Source: Argopecten irradians
Taxonomy: Eukaryota > Mollusca > Bivalvia > Pectinida > Pectinidae
Direction: 5' to 3'
Assembly (NCBI RefSeq): GCF_041381155.1
Contig: NC_091143.1
Coordinates: 29,141,331-29,205,330, forward strand
DNA length: 64,000 bases
Positions 11,494 through 25,032 of this stretch are shown here, piece after piece. A model generated the notes under the pieces. It did no database searches. It worked only from the letters and a program-made list of their open reading frames with translations, and was not told where the DNA came from. Every line of letters starts with the position of its first letter. Within the stretch, counting starts at the first letter, position 1. The translations under genes and the position numbers were made by a program.

Positions 11494-14400
11494 CTGGTGT
11501 ATACGAGTATATGATCATTTTTGAACAGTCACTTATAAACCAGTGAACACAGTTCGAAGTGTCAAGGCATAAACAATTTCAGAAGAGTTTCAAAACATTT
11601 TTATAAGAGATATGAATCTTGAACAACATGCACATTTAAACAAATTAGTTTCTTTCAGATGAAGCAGAGCTGATGTTTGTTTTACTCTATCAATTTCTTG
11701 AATATTTTTTTTCATTTTTGTTTTGTCATATATGCGAGAAAATAAATCAGATATTACAAATCTTTTTTTTAGTCTCTAGATACAATTTATCTCTATTCAT
11801 GTAATAACCAGTAAAGACGTTGTCCTTGTAGAGCAAGGTTATGTCCATCCTCGGTACACATTTTAGAAATAAAAAAAAATCTTTATTGAAGGATGCACTA
11901 AGGTATTTCACCTTTACCATATTTATATCTGATTAATGCATTGTTATGGTTGACTGCACTCATAGATATGTGAGTGAAAATCTGGATGTTGTACCTGTTA
12001 CTGGCATGACACGTGATAAATAGAATGATATGGATGAACGCACATTGTTATTTTCAGCATATGCTACCTACCTGGTTTATAAGCGATGAATGCTTTGTAT
12101 AGAAGCCAAAAGGAACTGTGTTTTAAGTTAGAGTATAGACTCAAACTGTACTTTGTGTATGAGAGTACAGTTTTCGGCTTATCTTCCCAACATAAAATAT
12201 GACGCCGTCGTTTGTAACGCCGTCTCTGATTGGCTGAGCCAACGAGACAATGATTTCATAAAAAAAAGAAAATGTTATGAAGATATAACACAATATAGTC
12301 CTATTTTGGCGTTATATATTCATACCAAAAACAATTCAAGTTAATCCCTATCAAGGAACCATTCAGTCTAAGATTGCATTAGAATGTGCATACGTATCGG
12401 AAAGAAATCAGTTATAATGGAAGTTGGAGTAGATGGCATCACTGTGATATGGCCAGCAAGGTCCACTGTGGTTACACTGTGTGAAATGTTCGGACTCACT
12501 CGCTGTACGTATTTACACATTGTGGTTCGACGTCGTGTTTGCCGAATCCTGGCATGCGCCAGTGGAGCAAAACTTTTATTTAGAAAAAATTCAAATCGCT
12601 CGTACAGTAGCGTGTAATAATGTATACGTGATTAGCTGCAAGTTATTATCTGAAGAACAGTTTTATCAATCTTTTATTGGCTATGTATAGTGTTTGTTTC
12701 ACTTACCTGACACCGGCTCGGGTATGGGTATAACATGCATATTGTACCTGCTTTATCGTATAGCTTTACAATTTTAATTTCACCGGTATCGATTGAAATA
12801 GTCTAAGGACCAACTTTTCTTTCTCTTTTTGTTATCACAAACATATATAAATGATCGAACCTGGTACCAATGACCGAGAATGAAAATTTAAAAAAAGGAG
12901 AAAACAACATGTATTGTGACAATATTCCGTGCAGATAAACCTATGATATCGAACGGTCAAAGTCGTCTGTTAACATACCTGCCATCTTGAAACAGTCGTC
13001 ATTGCAAAAACCGAAATAACCGAAGCGTGTCTTAAATAGGCCTACACATTCTCTACGACCGATAACATTAGTTTCTTGTTTTTTTCCGTGCGAGGTCGAT
13101 CGGGCCACGTGATAATTTCTGGAAATCGAAACTTCTTCGTATCGTTTCTGTTTGTTTTGATTTTGTTTTTAAAACTTCACAGATGGTCTCAGTAACAAAT
13201 TACCTCCGCTGGATTTAGTCAATATTTTATGCAGAGAGAACGTAGTCGTTTTCTTGTAAAAGTTTCTGATTACAAAAAAAATGAAAAATTACGTTTATTA
13301 ACATCGCTGTATTTGTCATTATTTGTTTGTTTTCTTTTTAATAAAAACTACAGAACAATAGTTGTATGTCATATTTGCTTTGTGGTTATGTAACAGAATT
13401 GTTCCTTTAAATATGCAATACAATAAAAGCCTGTTTAGAACAATAGTGCAATGCTGTGATAAGGGATCCTACATATTCAAAACTATAGCCAGTGTATTGT
13501 AATAAATGTTTTCATTCAAATGAAAGACTTTGATTGTTGTTATTGTCTCAAGATAATGTCATTGCTAATAGTCCGGAGAGTTAAGCATAAGTATAAAATT
13601 GACAGATCGTTAATATGACCTAATGTAAGCTATTTGAGAGTAGGACCCCAATCGGATCTTGCTGCTGAAGGTTATGACGATCATTTATAAAATATATTAC
13701 CAGAGGGCAACTAGTATCAATTGTAGGCCATCTTGGTTTTCAAAATGGCAAAAATAGCTTTTTGTTTTCGCAATATTTTCAAGGTTTACGAATGCAAATA
13801 TGAATTTTAATAATTGGTAAAAATATCAGCCATTTTAATTTTTGTCCAAAATAGTCGCCGTAGAAATTTTAAAAGTGTAAAGTTTTGAAAACTAATGGAT
13901 ATAGAATACACATTTTGTGCCTATGCATTTATTTAATATATAGTTACTGTATGTAATATATGCAACCTGGTGTGTGAACATCTGTATGTTTTGGGAAACT
14001 GAGGTATTTTTCTTCTTTTTTTGTCTGCTTTTGTTTTTTGTTTTTTTTTGCGTTGGAAAATTGGAGCATTTAACCAAAAGACAGAATAGCATACCTAACC
14101 CGAACACATACTGACAAAAGCCAAGCAGCAGTTTCGCTTTATTTATGCTAAATGTTAAGCAAGAGCAGAAATTACCACATTAATACACTATAATGTGTCT
14201 CGGCCAGTGTAACAAAACCAAATTAAGGACCCTCCACACTTCCTCAGCTCAGAACCAAGTAAGACGATGTCAAGGCAGACGTTGGGAAGAAAAAACCGCG
14301 TAAAATCTAAAATTTATTCGCATTTTACAACCATTTGATGAAGGCAATTGGTATCGTATTAATACACTACCTGCAGGACAGTACCTTTCATGACGAAGTT

Positions 14401-14897
14401 AAGACTGGCCTCTCTCCCGATTAGTATGAGGGACTGGAACATCATAGTTATATATGGGTCCTGTTTGTCGAAGGAATCGCGACCTGTTGGAACATATGGT
14501 AGGAAACTTTAGTTCGTCAAAGCAGTGTAAACTTTCTTATGAAATCATTTCCAAGCGAAGAAAATTAATGTGTAAACTAGCTTCGATTATAAGTAAACAT
14601 AGTATTACATGGTAATAACAGAAGGAAGAAACAAGCTGCTTCACAAGATATGTACAACATAATTCTACAATATGTAGAGTAGATTGTTATATTAATTTCA
14701 TCAATATAATTAGCGTTTTTAAAGAGAGAAGTTAAACAAAAGCAAAAAGGAAAAAAAATGACAGATATCTTATTACAAGTGCGCTTAAATTTTATCGCAA
14801 AATCTAATAAATATAGTATTAATAAATGTTTGCACTGTATATAGGACGTGTGAAGGTGCACCTACTGTCCAGATTGCTTGATCGTAACAGAAAAATA
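11494..14897. other. Long non-coding stretch
   Basis: No gene or clear repeat seen. Plus-strand frames near 12.15-12.69 kb are slightly longer than elsewhere but show no motif and no usable splice borders. Confidence 0.5.
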
Positions 14898-15110
14898 ATT
14901 TGGGATCTTATTTTTTCATAATCTCTCCCTTGACACTGGCGCAACATTTTACTGGAGTTCAGCGTTCGCCTCTTTGGGAAGGCTATGGGTTCTGCCTCCT
15001 GGTCGAGACATGTGCGACGACTGGTTTGCCCGTTATCAATACCATCTTACCATATGGGATGTTGTTTATCGGCAAGCTTCACAGGGACATTGCTATAACA
15101 ATGGAAAGCG
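14898..15110 (+). repeat. Dispersed repeat family R2, copy 1
   Basis: The blocks TCTCCCTTGACACTGGCG, GTTCAGCGTTCGCC and GTCGAGACATGTGCGACGAC recur in diverged form at 51660-52075 (TTTCCCTTGACACCGCC, GTTCGACGCTCGCCCC, CCGAGACACAAC). No coding capacity. I remember similar repeats from bivalves; unverified. Confidence 0.6.
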
Positions 15111-16357
15111 TTCCAGTATTACATAGAGACACAACACAAATATACCACAGCTTTCAAAAACCTTTATAGCCACACACACAACACCTTGCTTATATGGAGA
15201 GTCTGTTAATGGGACGAAAGCAGAATTAATCAATTTATGTTTACTGAAACTGTTTTTAAAGTTTTTAAAAACGTAGGATGATGAATATCCATTTATTATC
15301 AATTTTGACAACATGAGCAAAAAAAAAAAAAAAAAAACACATACAAACTATGCTCCTATATATTAGTTTTCATTATATTTGATGATTCTGGTATCCGTTT
15401 TATCACCATATAACATATAATATATCGCTCGGTCAAGGATTGTTTTTCAATAGAGGTCACAGAATTATTTTCTTTCTTGTGTTATATATTTTGACCATAT
15501 TGTGCTTTTAGGCCAAGTAGAAAGATATCTCGCAAATGTATACACTTATATTTTGTTATCAAGCAAGAAAATTAACATTGATGTTTACCCTTTAGAGGAT
15601 TTTGACATTAGTAGTCCAGTAACACAGTATCTGTCATCTGAATGACATTGATGCATCAGGTGAACTGATTGTTCACATTGCCCGTATTCTGAAACTTTCA
15701 TTTTTGAAACATCATAATAAAAGAAAAGTAAACTAAATCCACATAACTAATACTCATTACAAAGAGGCCGAGTCATATAAATCTGAACTGTGCTTTTGAC
15801 TAAATATGTAATTATACAAAATCGATTTTGAAAATGCGTTAAAAATTACATTATGTCGTGCCTTGGTACGGTCTTCATTGTAATCCAAGAACATTTCATG
15901 ACCAAGAGAATAATAATGTAATAAATGAGAGAGAGCAGATGTTTTGCATCAGATGTCATTGACATCGAGTGTATTTTAGATTAATTACATTTTTAAATTA
16001 ATATTTTGTTAGAAATGGAACAGTATTATGTATTGGAACTTATTATTATGATGCATATTAAAATCTAATATATTGATTATGGAAATATTTATTATAAAAT
16101 ATGGATATATTACACGTAACATTAGAATCAGGCTCTTATATAATAAACAAATCTACATTTAATTTGCATTATTTAATAGCTTGATTGAGCATACTAACTA
16201 TACATCAACTAGATAGTTGTGTTGTTTTGCCAAATCGTATTTAACACATATTTTTTATGAAATATAACGTACCCGACAAGCACCTGGTTTAATATCAATG
16301 TTAATATTAACATTAGCGTAAAAATTATATAAACAAATCAATACCTATGATATTATA
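15111..16357. other. No gene seen; A-run
   Basis: AT-rich, with a run of about 18 A near 15319-15337. No coding or repeat structure supported. Confidence 0.5.
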
Positions 16358-16467
16358 CAGTTAAAGTATGGGGTTGAGGGATATAGCAAGTTTCTCACCC
16401 TCGGGAAATAGGCAAGTTCGAGGGAAACCGGAAACTTGATATATCACTCAATCCCATACTTTAACTG
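16358..16467. mobile_element. Foldback palindrome P1
   Basis: The arms 16358-16394 and 16431-16467 are inverted copies with a few mismatches (outer part CAGTTAAAGTATGGG). The centre holds a second, smaller inverted pair around CCTCGGG and TCGAGGG. The size and structure fit a short foldback or MITE element. A related design with a CCTCGGG core occurs at 42751-42835. Confidence 0.65.
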
Positions 16468-16929
16468 TTTTAATTTACCGATACATACAAAAGCTATGAT
16501 TAGACTAAAAATATATTTCTCTTATACACTATATCCTGTCGCGTACGGCAATGGTCATTCGAGATTGATGGAATTTTACATTGTAATCGATCTACGTAAT
16601 CTTATCTTCAAACATACAAATTATTCCGAGATAATAATTGTGATTTCATGTCCGTTTTGTTTTGGCTCTTCTATTCAAAATGCAGGTTAAAATTTGAATC
16701 CGCTATGATTTCTCAATATTTCAACATTTATACCACTAGACATAATACTAAATTTATATAAAAGTATTGTTGAAATTCCGATACGTTAATATACATAACA
16801 AATGTACATATAAAAGGTATTATCCTCTGACCTCATTGCATTTTTCACAAAACTCTCACTTACAAGATAAACATGACGACGTGTTCGGTAACAGTTTCCG
16901 TTCGATACTAACGTCGTCTGATAAATCAT
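16468..16929. other. Left flank of the satellite array, no gene
   Basis: Unique AT-rich sequence up to the start of the array near 16930. Confidence 0.5.
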
Positions 16930-18375
16930 AGGAATAACATTGATGATGTGCAAATTGTTTAAACCGCCAGCAGGAACACATAGGAACTGTAACTTAGATG
17001 ATTTCGCAGAACTCGATGGCAACGGGGATACAGCGGTTAGGAAAGAGAAAACATAGAGGATGAGAAAGCAAAAAATTCATAGAGATGCTGAAAGTGAGAA
17101 ACTTTTGTTGAATTTGTTTACTCCGCATCGAAAGAGGAAACGGGGATATCGTGAACGAGATAGGTCCTGAAAATCCCAAAGTCAAAATTTTCTGAAATAC
17201 CGTAAAAACCGCAACGCAACAGAGATGATGAGACGTAGATGATTTTGTTGAATTAGCCATGCCAATTTTGCCAACAGAAACACAGGTGATGTGAGTGAAA
17301 CAATTCTGTAAATTCCATAATCCGACATTTTCTGAAACTCCTTAAACCTTATATCCGCAATGCCAAACGAAACAAAGATGCTCAAAATGAGATAATTTCG
17401 TTGAACTTATTTAGGCTGCATTTACATGTTTTTAATATATTTGGAACTTGATAAACCGATATTTTCCGGAAATCCATCAGGGCCACATCGCCAACAGAAA
17501 CAGAGATGCTGGCAATGAAAGGATTTCGATGAATTGGCTATGCCCGAATTGCAAACAGAAGATGATGAGGGTGAGGCATTTTTGGAACTCCCTAACCCGA
17601 TATTTTCTGTAACTCCATAAACCGATATTTTCTAAGACCCCTTGTATCCTCATAGCACACAGAAACACAGATGCTTCGTTATGATGAATCGTTTTGCCAA
17701 CAGAAACACAGGTGATGTGAGTGAAACATTTCTGTAAATTCCATAGTCCGATATTTTCTGAAACTCCTTAAACCTTAAATCTGCAATGCCAAACGAAACA
17801 AAGATGCTCAAAATGAAAAATTTCGTTGAACTTCTTTAGGCCGCATTTACATGTTTTTAATAAGACATATATTTGGAACTTGATAAACCGATATTTTCTG
17901 GAACTCCATCAAGGCCACATCGCCAACAGAAACAGAGATGCTGGGAATGAAAGGATTTCGATGAATTGGCTATGTCCGAATTGCAAACAAAAACATAGAT
18001 GATGAGAGTGAGGCATTTCTTGGAACTCCCTAACCCGATATTTTCTGTAACTCCATAAACCGATATTTTCTAAGACCCCTTGTATCCTCATAGCACACAG
18101 AAACACAGATGCTGAAAATAAGATGATTTCGTTAAACCTGTTGACCCGCATGGACCGGCAAAAACATCGATGATGTGAATGAAATGTTTTCTGGAACTCC
18201 AATGCCGCTATTCTTTGATACTTTTTAAATGCTAAAAAAGAGATGATTTCGTTAAACCTGTTGACCCGCATGCACCGGGAAAACATCGATGATGTGAATG
18301 AAACGTTTCCTAGAACTCCTTAAGCCAATATTTTCTGGAACTCCATTAACACCGCTTCGCCAACAGAAACAGATA

Positions 18376-18825
18376 TTTGTATACATAATTTAAGTACACA
18401 GAAAATGCTTTGAAACACAGTTGAAGAATGTTTATCAAATTGTGACCATTAAATTAATGTTGTTTTACTGAACATTTTTAACTTTACTGACCATAAGGAA
18501 TGAGTGTGACCACCCAAAAGTAGCAGAGGCAGCTTAACTACTTCTAAACCATGAACTTTGTGGATATAAAAGGCCGCATCCAGTTCATAGCAAGGAGCTT
18601 ATGGCCTTAAACATTCCAAATAATCAGGTCACGAGGCTACTAGGTTGCAACATCCGCACATGTTTATAACCTCCTTCGACACGTACAGTCGGGTAATGCT
18701 ACCATCAGAAGACAACCTAGCGAAGAATTATAAGAAATAACAGACAAGAAATTAATAGTCTGTCAAAAGGTCACATTTCAACAAGCACTCTTCACCATAA
18801 CATAGTGCTTAAACCGTCAGGAGAA
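18376..18825 (+). repeat. Segment S1, copy 1
   Basis: Non-satellite insert of about 450 bp running from TTTGTATACATAATTTAAG to CTTAAACCGTCAGGAG. It includes a TATA box (18565-18572), GGTCACGAGGCTACTAGG, and CCTTCGACACGTACAGTCGG. Its last bases run directly into satellite monomers. The strand is given by the TATA box. Confidence 0.85.
18565..18572 (+). promoter_or_regulatory. TATA box in S1 (repeated in all five array copies)
   Basis: TATAAAAG sits at the same place in every S1 of the array: 18565, 21002, 23755, 26219 and 28682. It is followed 10 bases further on by CATCCAGTTCATAG, which could hold an initiator. The isolated S1 copy at 62943 has TATAAAGG instead. The motif is a good match to a core promoter TATA box; promoter activity is inferred only. 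Confidence 0.4.
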
Positions 18826-19669
18826 ACACATAAGAACTGTAAATTAGATGTCTTCGTAGAACTCGGTGAGCCACGTGGAAACAGCGGTAAGGAAAGAGAA
18901 ACATAGAGGATGAGAAAACAAAAATTCGTAGAGATGCTGAATGTGAGACAATAAAGTCTCCATCAAAAATGGAAATGGGAACGTTGTGAATGAGATATGT
19001 CTTGAAAACCCCAAAGCCAAAATTTTCTGGAACACCATGAAGACCAAACACAACATAGGTGCTGCGAGGGAGATGATTTCGTTGAACTGATTATGCCCGC
19101 ATCGCCAGCAGCAGAAACACATATATGATGAAAGTGAAACATATTTGGGAACCATTTTTTGAGAGTCCATAAATCTGATCTTCAAACAGAAATAGAGATG
19201 CTGAAAATGAGATAAATTCATGGCACAAATTAAGTCAAAATCGATATTAGAATTAGGGGGGCTAAAACTGAGATGATTTCAACCTGCATCACCAAGGGAA
19301 ACAGCGCTATTGTGAATGAGATTTGTCCTGGAAGTCCTTAGGACCGCATCAACAGCAGAAACAAAGATGATGAGAGTGAAATGATAGCTAGGCCCGTATC
19401 GCCAACAGAAACACAGATGATGTGAGTGAAGCATTTCTGAAACTCTTTAAATCCGCAATGCCAAAAGAAGCAAAGATGCTGAAAATGAGGTAATTTCGTT
19501 GAAATTGTTAAGGCCGCATTTGCATGTTTTAAATAAGACATATCTTTGGAACTCGATAAACCGATATTTTCTGGAACTCCATCAAGGCCACATCGCCAAC
19601 AGAAACAGAGATGTTGAGAATGAAATAATTTCGATGATTTGGCTATGTCCGAATTGCGAGCAGAAACAT

Positions 19670-19815
19670 AGATTTTTTTTAAAATCATGTATAAAAAGAT
19701 CATGTTTTAGACAGATGCCTTTTACTCAGTATTGATTATGCCAAAACGTATTTCAAGTACATGTATTTTATTGTGACATTGTCATATACTTATGGAATAA
19801 CATCGATGATGTGCA
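19670..19815 (+). repeat. Segment S2, junction of copies 1 and 2
   Basis: Non-satellite insert of about 130 bp starting in a T run after GCAGAAACATAGA, through ATCATGTATAAAAAGATCATG and TTATTGTGACATTGTC to AACATCGATGATGTG, where satellite resumes. Confidence 0.8.
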
Positions 19816-22272
19816 AATTGTTTAAACCGCCAGCAGGAACACATAGGAACTGTAACTTTGATGATTTCGTAGAACTCGATGGCAACGGGAAAACAGTGGT
19901 TAGGAAAGAGAAACATAGAGGATGAGAAAGCAAAAAATTCATAGAGATGCTGAAAGTGACACACTTTTGTTGAATTTGTTTACTCCGCATCGAAAGAGGA
20001 AACGGGGATATCGTGAATAAGATAGGTCCTGAAAATCCCAAAGTCAAAATTTTCTGAAACACCGTAAAAACCGCATCGCAACAGAAATGATGAAAGGGAA
20101 GACATTTTGTTGAATTAGCCATGTCCGTTTTGCCAACAGAAACACAGGTGATGTGATTGAAACATTTCTGTAAATTCCATAATCCGATATTTTCTGAAAC
20201 TCCTTAAACCTGAAATCTGCAATGCCAAACGAAAGAAAGGTGCTTCAAATGAGATAATTTCGTTGAACTTCTTTAGGCTGCATTTGCATGTTTTAGATAA
20301 GACATATATTTTGAACTCGATAGACCGATATTTTCTGGAACTCTATCAAGGCCAAATCGCCAACAGAAACAGAGATGCTGGGAATGAAAGGATTTCGATG
20401 AATTGGCTACGCCCGAATTGCAAACAAAAACATAGATGATGAAAGTGAGGCATTTCTTGGAACTCCCTAACCCGATATTTTCTGTAACTCCATAAACCGA
20501 TATTTTCTAAGACGCCTTGTATCCTCATAGAACACAGAAACACAGATGCTGAAAATAAGATGATTTCGTTAAACCTGTTGAACCGCATTCACCGGGAAAA
20601 ACATCGATGATGTGAATGAAATGTTTTCTGGAACTCCAATGCCGCTATTCCTTGATACTTTTTAAATGCTAAAAAGAGAGGATTTTGTTGAACCTGTTGA
20701 CCCGCATGCACCGGGAAAACATCGATGATGTGAATGAAATGTTTCCTAGAACTCCTTAAGCCAATATCTTTTTGGAACTCCATTAACACCGCTTCGCCAG
20801 CAGAAACAGATATTTGTATACATAATTTAAGTACACAGAAAATGCTTTGAAACACAGTTGAAGAATGTTTATCAAATTGTGACCATTAAATTGATGTTGT
20901 TTTACTGAACATTTTTAACTTTACTGACCATAAGGAATGAGTGTGACCACCCAAAAGTAGCAGAGGCAGCTTAACTACTTCTAAACCATGAACTTTGTGG
21001 ATATAAAAGGCCGCATCCAGTTCATAGCAAGGAGCTTATGGCCTTAAACATTCCAAATGATCAGGTCACGAGGCTACTAGGTTGCAACATCCGCACATGT
21101 TTATAACCTCCTTCGACACGTACAGTCGGGTAATGCTACCATCAGGAGACAACCTAGCGAAGTATTATAAGAAATAACAGACAAGAAATTAATCGTCTGT
21201 CAAAAGGTCACATTTCAACAAGCACTCTTCACCATAGCATAGTGCTTAAACCGTCAGGAGAAACACATAAGAACTGTAACTTAGATGCCTTCGTAGAACT
21301 CGGTGAGCCACGGGGAAACAGCGGTTAGGAAAGAGAAACATAGAGGATGAGAAAACAAAAATTCGTAGAGATGCTAAATGTGAGACAATAAAGTCTCCAT
21401 CAAAAAAGGAAATGGGAACGTTGTGAACGAGATATGTCTTGAAAACCCAAAGCCAAAATTTTCTGGAACACCATGAAGACCACATCACAACAGAGGTGCT
21501 GCGAGGGAGATGATTTCGTTGAACTGATTATGCCCGCATCGCCAGCAGCAGAAACACATATATGATGAAAGTGAAACATATTTGGGAACCATTTTTTGAG
21601 AGTCCATAAATCTGATCTTCAAACAGAAATGGAGATGCTGAAAATGAGATAATTTCATGGCACAAATTAAGTCCAAATCGATATTAGAATTAGGGAGGCT
21701 AAAACTGAGATGATTTCAACCTGCATCACCAAGGGAAACAGCGCTATTGTGAATGAGATTTGTCCTGGAAGTCCTTAGGACCGCATCAACAGCAGAAACA
21801 AAGATGCTGAGAGTGAAATGATAGCTAGGCCCGTATCGCCAACAGAAACACAGATGATGTGAGTGAAACATTTCTGACAATTCAATAATCCAATATTTCC
21901 TGAAACTCTTTAAATCCGCAATGCCAAAAGAAGCAAATATGCTGAAAATGAGTTAATTTCGTTGAACTTGTTCAGGCCGCATTTGCATGTTTTAAATAAG
22001 ACATATCTTTGGAACTCGATAGACCGATATTTTCTGGAACTCTATCAAGGCCACATCGCCAACAGAAACAGAGATGTTGAGAATGAAAGAATTTCGATGA
22101 ATTGGCTATGTCCGAATTGCGAGCAGAAACATAGATTTTTTTTAAATCATGTATAAAAAGAACATGTTTTAGACAGATGCCTTTTACTCAGCATTGATTA
22201 TGCCAAAACGTATTTCAAGTACATGTATTTTATTGTGACATTGTCATATACTTATGGAATAACATCGATGAT
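19811..22272. repeat. Higher-order copy 2 (short form, 2462 bp)
   Basis: Start landmark to S1 landmark is 1128 bp. Nearly the same as copies 4 and 5 over this interval. Confidence 0.88.
20812..21262 (+). repeat. Segment S1, copy 2
   Basis: Same sequence as the first S1 copy with few substitutions. TATA box at 21002-21009. Confidence 0.85.
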
Positions 22273-22277
22273 GTGCA
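22133..22277 (+). repeat. Segment S2, junction of copies 2 and 3
   Basis: Same segment with GAACATG in place of GATCATG. Confidence 0.8.
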
Positions 22278-22539
22278 AATTGTTTAAACCGCCAGCAGGA
22301 ACACATAGGAACTGTAACTTTGATGATTTCGTAGAACTCGATGGCAACGGGAAAACAGTGGTTAGGAAAGAGAAACATAGAGGATGAGAAAGCAAAAAAT
22401 TCATAGAGATGCTGAAAGTGACACACTTTTGTTGAATTTGTTTACTCCGCATCGAAAGAGGAAACGGGGATATCGTGAATGATATAGGTCCTTAAAATCC
22501 AAAAGTCAAAATTTTCTGAAACACCGTAAAAACCGCATC

Positions 22540-22985
22540 GCAACAGAGAATGAGATAGATGATTTTGTTGAATTAGCCATGCCATTTTGCCAACAGAAAC
22601 ACAGGTGATGTGAGTGAAACATTCTGAATTTTCTGAAACTCCTTAAACCATCGCAATGCCAAACGAAACAAAGATGCCAAAATGAGATAATTTCGTTGAA
22701 CTATTTAGGCTGCATTTACACATTTGGAACTTGATAAACCATTTTCCGAAATCCATCAGGTGCCAATGAAACAGAGATGCTGAATGAAAATTTCGATAAA
22801 TTGGCTAGCCTGCAAACAGAAACATAAATGATAGAGTGAGGCATTTTTGGAATAACCCGATACCCCTTGTATCCTCATTCTGAAAAACTCCGTTTTGCAA
22901 CAGAAACACAGTGATGTGAGTGAACATTTCTGTAAATTCCATAATCCATATTTTCTGAAACTCCCTAAACGCAATGCCAAACGAA
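22540..22985. repeat. Deletion-scarred satellite block in copy 3
   Basis: Compared with the corresponding block of copy 1, about 108 bp are missing, spread over many short gaps of a few to about 20 bases, while flanking satellite stays nearly identical to other copies. Either a locally decayed block or an assembly error in a hard region. Confidence 0.7.
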
Positions 22986-23565
22986 ACAAAGGTGCTCAAA
23001 ATGAGATAATTTCGTTGAACTTCTTTAGGCCGCATTTACATGTTTTAGATAAGACATATATTTGGAACTCGATAGACCGATATTTTCTGGAACTCTATCA
23101 AGGCCAAATCGCCAACAGAAACAGAGATGCTGGGAATGAAAGGATTTCGATGAATTGGCTACGCCCGAATTGCAAACAAAAACATAGATGATGAAAGTGA
23201 GGCATTTCTTGGAACTCCCTAACCCGATATTTTCTGTAACTCCATAAACCGATATTTTCTAAGACCCCTTGTATCCTCATAGAACACAGAAACACAGATG
23301 CTGAAAATAAGATGATTTCGTTAAACCTGTTGAACCGCATGCACCGGGAAAAACATCGATGATGTGAATGAAATGTTTTCTGGAACTCCAATGCCGCTAT
23401 TCCTTGATACTTTTTAAGTGCTAAAAAAAAGAGGATTTTGTTGAACCTGTTGACCCGCATGCACCGGGAAAACATCGATGATGTGAATGAAATGTTTCCT
23501 AGAACTCCTTAAGCCAATATTTTTTTGGAACTCCATTAACACCGCTTCGCCAACAGAAACAGATA

Positions 23566-24015
23566 TTTGTATACATAATTTAAGTACACAGAAAATGCTT
23601 TGAAACACAGTTGAAGAATGTTTATCAAATTGTGACCATTAAATTGATGTTGTTTTACTGAACATTTTTAACTTTACTGACCATAAGGAATGAGTGTGAC
23701 CACCCAAAAGTAGCAGAGGCAGCTTAACTACTTCTAAACCATGAACTTTGTGGATATAAAAGGCCGCATCCAGTTCATAGCAAGGAGCTTATGGCCTTAA
23801 ACATTCCAAATGATCAGGTCACGAGGCTACTAGGTTGCAACATCCGCACATGTTTATAACCTCCTTCGACACGTACAGTCGGGTAATGCTACCATCAGAA
23901 GACAACCTAGCGAAGTATTATAAGAAATAACAGACAAGAAATTAATCGTCTGTCAAAAGGTCACATTTCAACAAGCACTCTTCACCATAGCATAGTGCTT
24001 AAACCGTCAGGAGAA
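23566..24015 (+). repeat. Segment S1, copy 3
   Basis: Near-identical S1. TATA box at 23755-23762. Confidence 0.85.
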
Positions 24016-24885
24016 ACACATAAGAACTGTAACTTAGATGCCTTCGTAGAACTCGGTGAGCCACGGGGAAACAGCGGTAAGGAAAGAGAAACATAGAGGA
24101 TGAGAAAACAAAAATTCGTAGAGATGCTAAATGTGAGACAATAAAGTCTCCATCAAAAAAGGAAATGGGAACGTTGTGAACGAGATATGTCTTGAAAACC
24201 CCAAAGCCAAAATTTTCTGTAACACCATTAAGACCACATCACAACAGAGGTGCTGCGAGGGAGATGATTTCGTTGAACTATTTATGCCCACATCGCCAGC
24301 AGCAGAAACACATATATGATGAAAGTGAAACATATTTGGGAACCATTTTTTTGAGAGTCCATAAATCTGATCTTCAAACAGAAATAGAGATGCTGAAAAT
24401 GAGATAAATTCATGGCACAAATTAAGTCAAAATCGATATTAGAATTAGGGGGGCTAAAACTGAGATGATTTCAACCTGCATCACCAAGGGAAACAGCGCT
24501 ATTGTGAATGAGATTTGTCCTGGAAGTCCTTAGGACCGCATCAACAGCAGAAGCAAAGATGCTTAGAGTGAAATGATAGCTAGGCCCGTATCGCCAACAG
24601 AAACACAGATGATGTGAGTGAAACATTTCTGACAATTCAATAATCCAATATTTCCTGAAACTCTTTAAATCCGCAATGCCAAAAGAAGCAAATATGCTGA
24701 AAATGAGTTAATTTCGTTGAACTTGTTCAGGCCGCATTTGCATGTTTTAAATAAGACATATCTTTGGAACTCGATAGACCGATATTTTCTGGACTTCTAC
24801 CAAGGCCACATCGCCAACAGAAACAGAGATGTTGAGAATGAAAGAATTTCGATGAATTGGCTATGTCCGAACTGCGAGCAGAAAC

Positions 24886-25032
24886 ATAGATTTTTTTTAA
24901 ATCATGTATAAAAAGAACATGTTTTAGACAGATGCCTTTTACTCAGCATTGATTATGTCAAAATGTTTTTCAAGTAGATGTATTTTATTGTGACATTGTC
25001 ACATACTTATGGAATAACATCGATGATGTGCA
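24886..25032 (+). repeat. Segment S2, junction of copies 3 and 4
   Basis: Same segment with a few substitutions (for example AAATGTTTTTCAAGTAG). Confidence 0.8.

Larger units (their letters stand above)
16948..19810. repeat. Higher-order copy 1 (long form, 2863 bp)
   Basis: Contains an extra tandem duplication of about 416 bp of satellite before S1: the phrase TTTTGCCAACAGAAACACAG occurs at 17276 and again at 17692. The distance from the start landmark to the S1 landmark is 1554 bp, against 1128 bp in the short copies. Confidence 0.85.
22273..25027. repeat. Higher-order copy 3 (long form with deletion-scarred block, 2755 bp)
   Basis: Carries the same extra block as copy 1, but the block measures about 308 bp instead of 416 bp because many short stretches are missing (about 22540-22985). 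The rest of the copy is close to its neighbours. Confidence 0.85.
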
